From positions 120,428-184,427 of the forward strand of contig JAEYNP010000105.1 of the NCBI GenBank assembly GCA_023412495.1: a stretch of DNA of 64,000 nucleotides, given 5' to 3'. A model generated the notes under the pieces. That model had not been told where the DNA came from, made no database searches, and was given only the letters and a program-made list of their open reading frames with translations. Position numbers and translations under genes: made by a program. The DNA is from Pseudomonadota bacterium. GTDB taxonomy: Bacteria; Desulfobacterota; Desulfobulbia; Desulfobulbales; Desulfocapsaceae. Of the stretch, positions 62,763 through 64,000 are shown one piece after another. Each line of letters begins with the position of its first letter. Within the stretch, counting starts at the first letter, position 1.

Positions 62763-63815
62763 ATGAGATTCTTTATTATGGCAGTTGTGTTAGGCGCTGC
62801 GGGATTTTTATATGGCGGTTGCACCAAGTATCATGGCGGGTCTCTCTCCGATCATTTCGACGGACGCAGATTCTTCAACCCCGGCAAGCCGATGCACAAG
62901 AGCTTCGGTGATTTCCTGAAGTGGCGGTTGACCGCGGAGAAGCGGTTTTGGCCGGAGTATGCCGAGCTGCCGGCTTACGACCAGCCGCCGGAACGGGTTT
63001 TCGGCACCGCCCTGCGCGTTTCCATGGTCGGCCATGTCACCGTGCTCATCCAGACCCAGGGACTCAATATCCTCACCGATCCGGTCTGGTCAGAGCGGGC
63101 CAGCCCGGTGCAGTGGGCCGGACCGCGGCGAGTCCATCCACCCGGGATCGCCTTCGAGAAGCTGCCGCCGATCGATGTTGTCCTGGTCAGCCACAACCAC
63201 TACGATCATCTCGATCTCGCGACGATCGCCAGACTGTGGGCCGCGCACCGGCCCCGGATCATCATGCCGCTCGGCAATGAGACCATCATTGCCGGCCACG
63301 ACCCGCAGATCGTCACCGAGGTCTATGACTGGGGGGCAAAGGTGCAGATAGCCCCAGAGGTGGCGGTCCATCTCGAACCCATGCACCACTGGTCGGCAAG
63401 AGGCGTGTTCGACCGCAACATGGCCCTGTGGGCGGCATTCACCATCGAAGGTCCGGGCGGAAATATCTATTTCGTCGGCGACAGCGGCTACGGCGGCGGC
63501 GACTATTTCAGGGCTGCCAGACAAAAATTCGGAAACTTCCGGTTGGCCATCCTGCCCATCGGCGATTACGACCCGCGCTGGTTCATGGCTTACGGCCATA
63601 TGAATCCCGAGGAGTGTCTCAAGGCCTATACCGACCTCGGGCAACCGCTGGTGCTGCCGGTCCATTACAACACATTTCACCTGGCAGATACCGGCTACGG
63701 AGAGCCGCTGGCCGCTCTCGAGCAGGCCCTGGCGAAGGATCGGGAGGCCCGGGACCGGTTCATCATCCTGGCCGCCGGAGAAAGCAAAAAAATAGGACTG
63801 AGGACCGCAAAATAG
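62763..63815 (+). CDS. Metallo-beta-lactamase-fold hydrolase, lipoprotein (NAPE-PLD-like)
   Basis: 350 residues. A lipoprotein signal (FIMAVVLGAAGFLYGGC, lipobox YGGC) suggests anchoring. Zinc-binding residues are in LVSHNHYDHLDL (near residues 143-154), with further His in HLEPMHHWS and the Asp in YFVGDSGYGGGDYF. The arrangement matches N-acyl-phosphatidylethanolamine phospholipase D-like and UlaG-type proteins. GGAGAGGG precedes ATG 62763. The final codons (GLRTAK) lie in the first copies of the AGGACTG repeat, so the C-terminus has been reshaped by it. Confidence 0.88.
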   Translation: MRFFIMAVVLGAAGFLYGGCTKYHGGSLSDHFDGRRFFNPGKPMHKSFGDFLKWRLTAEKRFWPEYAELPAYDQPPERVFGTALRVSMVGHVTVLIQTQGLNILTDPVWSERASPVQWAGPRRVHPPGIAFEKLPPIDVVLVSHNHYDHLDLATIARLWAAHRPRIIMPLGNETIIAGHDPQIVTEVYDWGAKVQIAPEVAVHLEPMHHWSARGVFDRNMALWAAFTIEGPGGNIYFVGDSGYGGGDYFRAARQKFGNFRLAILPIGDYDPRWFMAYGHMNPEECLKAYTDLGQPLVLPVHYNTFHLADTGYGEPLAALEQALAKDREARDRFIILAAGESKKIGLRTAK

Positions 63816-63841
63816 GACTGAGGACTGAGCTATGAGGACTG
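63794..63841 (-). repeat. Inverted copies of the 7-bp tandem repeat
   Basis: AGGACTG occurs at 63794, 63814, 63821 and 63835. It is the reverse complement of the CAGTCCT unit that repeats from 63880 to the window end, so transcripts or single strands could fold into a long hairpin. The first copies lie in the 3' end of the metallo-hydrolase gene. Confidence 0.8.
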
Positions 63842-63879
63842 AGTTTTCCTTTCCTTCGGTACTTGGCCGATTTACCTTT

Positions 63880-64000
63880 CCTCAGTCCTCAGTCCTCAGT
63901 CCTCAGTCCTCAGTCCTCAGTCCTCAGTCCTCAGTCCTCAGTCCTCAGTCCTCAGTCCTCAGTCCTCAGTCCTCAGTCCTCAGTCCTCAGTCCTCAGTCC
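63880..64000 (+). repeat. Tandem array of a 7-bp unit (CCTCAGT), continuing past the window
   Basis: About 17 uninterrupted copies of CCTCAGT without any base change. Perfect homogeneity points to recent expansion by slipped-strand synthesis, or to an assembly edge artefact. The array reaches the last base of the window, so its full length is unknown. Confidence 0.95.

Noticed and set aside
63880..64000. Possible CRISPR array
   Set aside because: The 7-bp units follow one another without spacers, so this is a simple tandem repeat.

Overview
The window looks like chromosomal DNA of a Gram-negative, GC-rich member of the Desulfobacterota (old Deltaproteobacteria). This is inferred from the general character of the proteins and of the dispersed palindromic repeats; no 16S or sulfate-reduction gene is present to prove it. 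Outer-membrane and periplasmic proteins (OmpA-type C-terminus, lipoprotein signals) support a diderm cell. Several genes have ordinary housekeeping roles (valS, nadC, tRNA-Phe, dNTPase, tpx, ogt).

Layout. 1-12.8 kb is mainly cell-surface polysaccharide: a truncated membrane protein, a hexapeptide acyltransferase, a secreted LamG/propeller protein, and an O-acetylation module (MBOAT plus two AlgJ/AlgX-like SGNH proteins). Between these lie mntP, a hybrid histidine kinase and a trans-sulfuration-type PLP enzyme. 13-21.2 kb is housekeeping: ogt, tpx, dNTPase, a B12-binding radical SAM protein, valS and nadC. 21.4-28.7 kb has a zinc-ribbon/acidic protein, tRNA-Phe, a two-gene AbiE-like operon behind a perfect 37-bp palindrome, a PAS histidine kinase, SppA and an OmpA-type protein. 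28.9-31.4 kb is an NMT1/SsuA-type ABC importer. 31.4-36 kb is accessory: an orphan gene, a ThDP enzyme and a DpgC-like dioxygenase homologue that converge tail to tail.

The most interesting region is 36.2-57.0 kb, a minus-strand set of seventeen genes encoding an extracellular contractile injection system (eCIS, phage-tail-like particle related to Afp/PVC). In transcription order it holds an AAA+ ATPase, DUF4255 protein, small protein, one sheath, one tube, tail-assembly protein, DUF6760 protein, short DUF4157 protein, LysM tube-cap protein, VgrG-like spike, gp25, baseplate J-like protein, a tail-protein-I/beta-propeller fusion, two tandem fibre paralogues with S74-type chaperone ends (the second frameshifted), a small coiled-coil protein, and a 973-residue DUF4157 protein that ends in a separate domain and looks like the injected toxin. 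Palindromic mobile repeats sit inside the operon on both sides of the spike gene. No tape-measure or canonical PAAR gene is visible.

57.4-64 kb holds an ABC importer of the TrpXYZ/PF04392 type, a UPF0316 membrane protein, a YkgJ-type cysteine-cluster protein, a tandem UspA protein, a lipoprotein metallo-beta-lactamase-fold hydrolase, and a 7-bp tandem repeat that runs off the end of the window.
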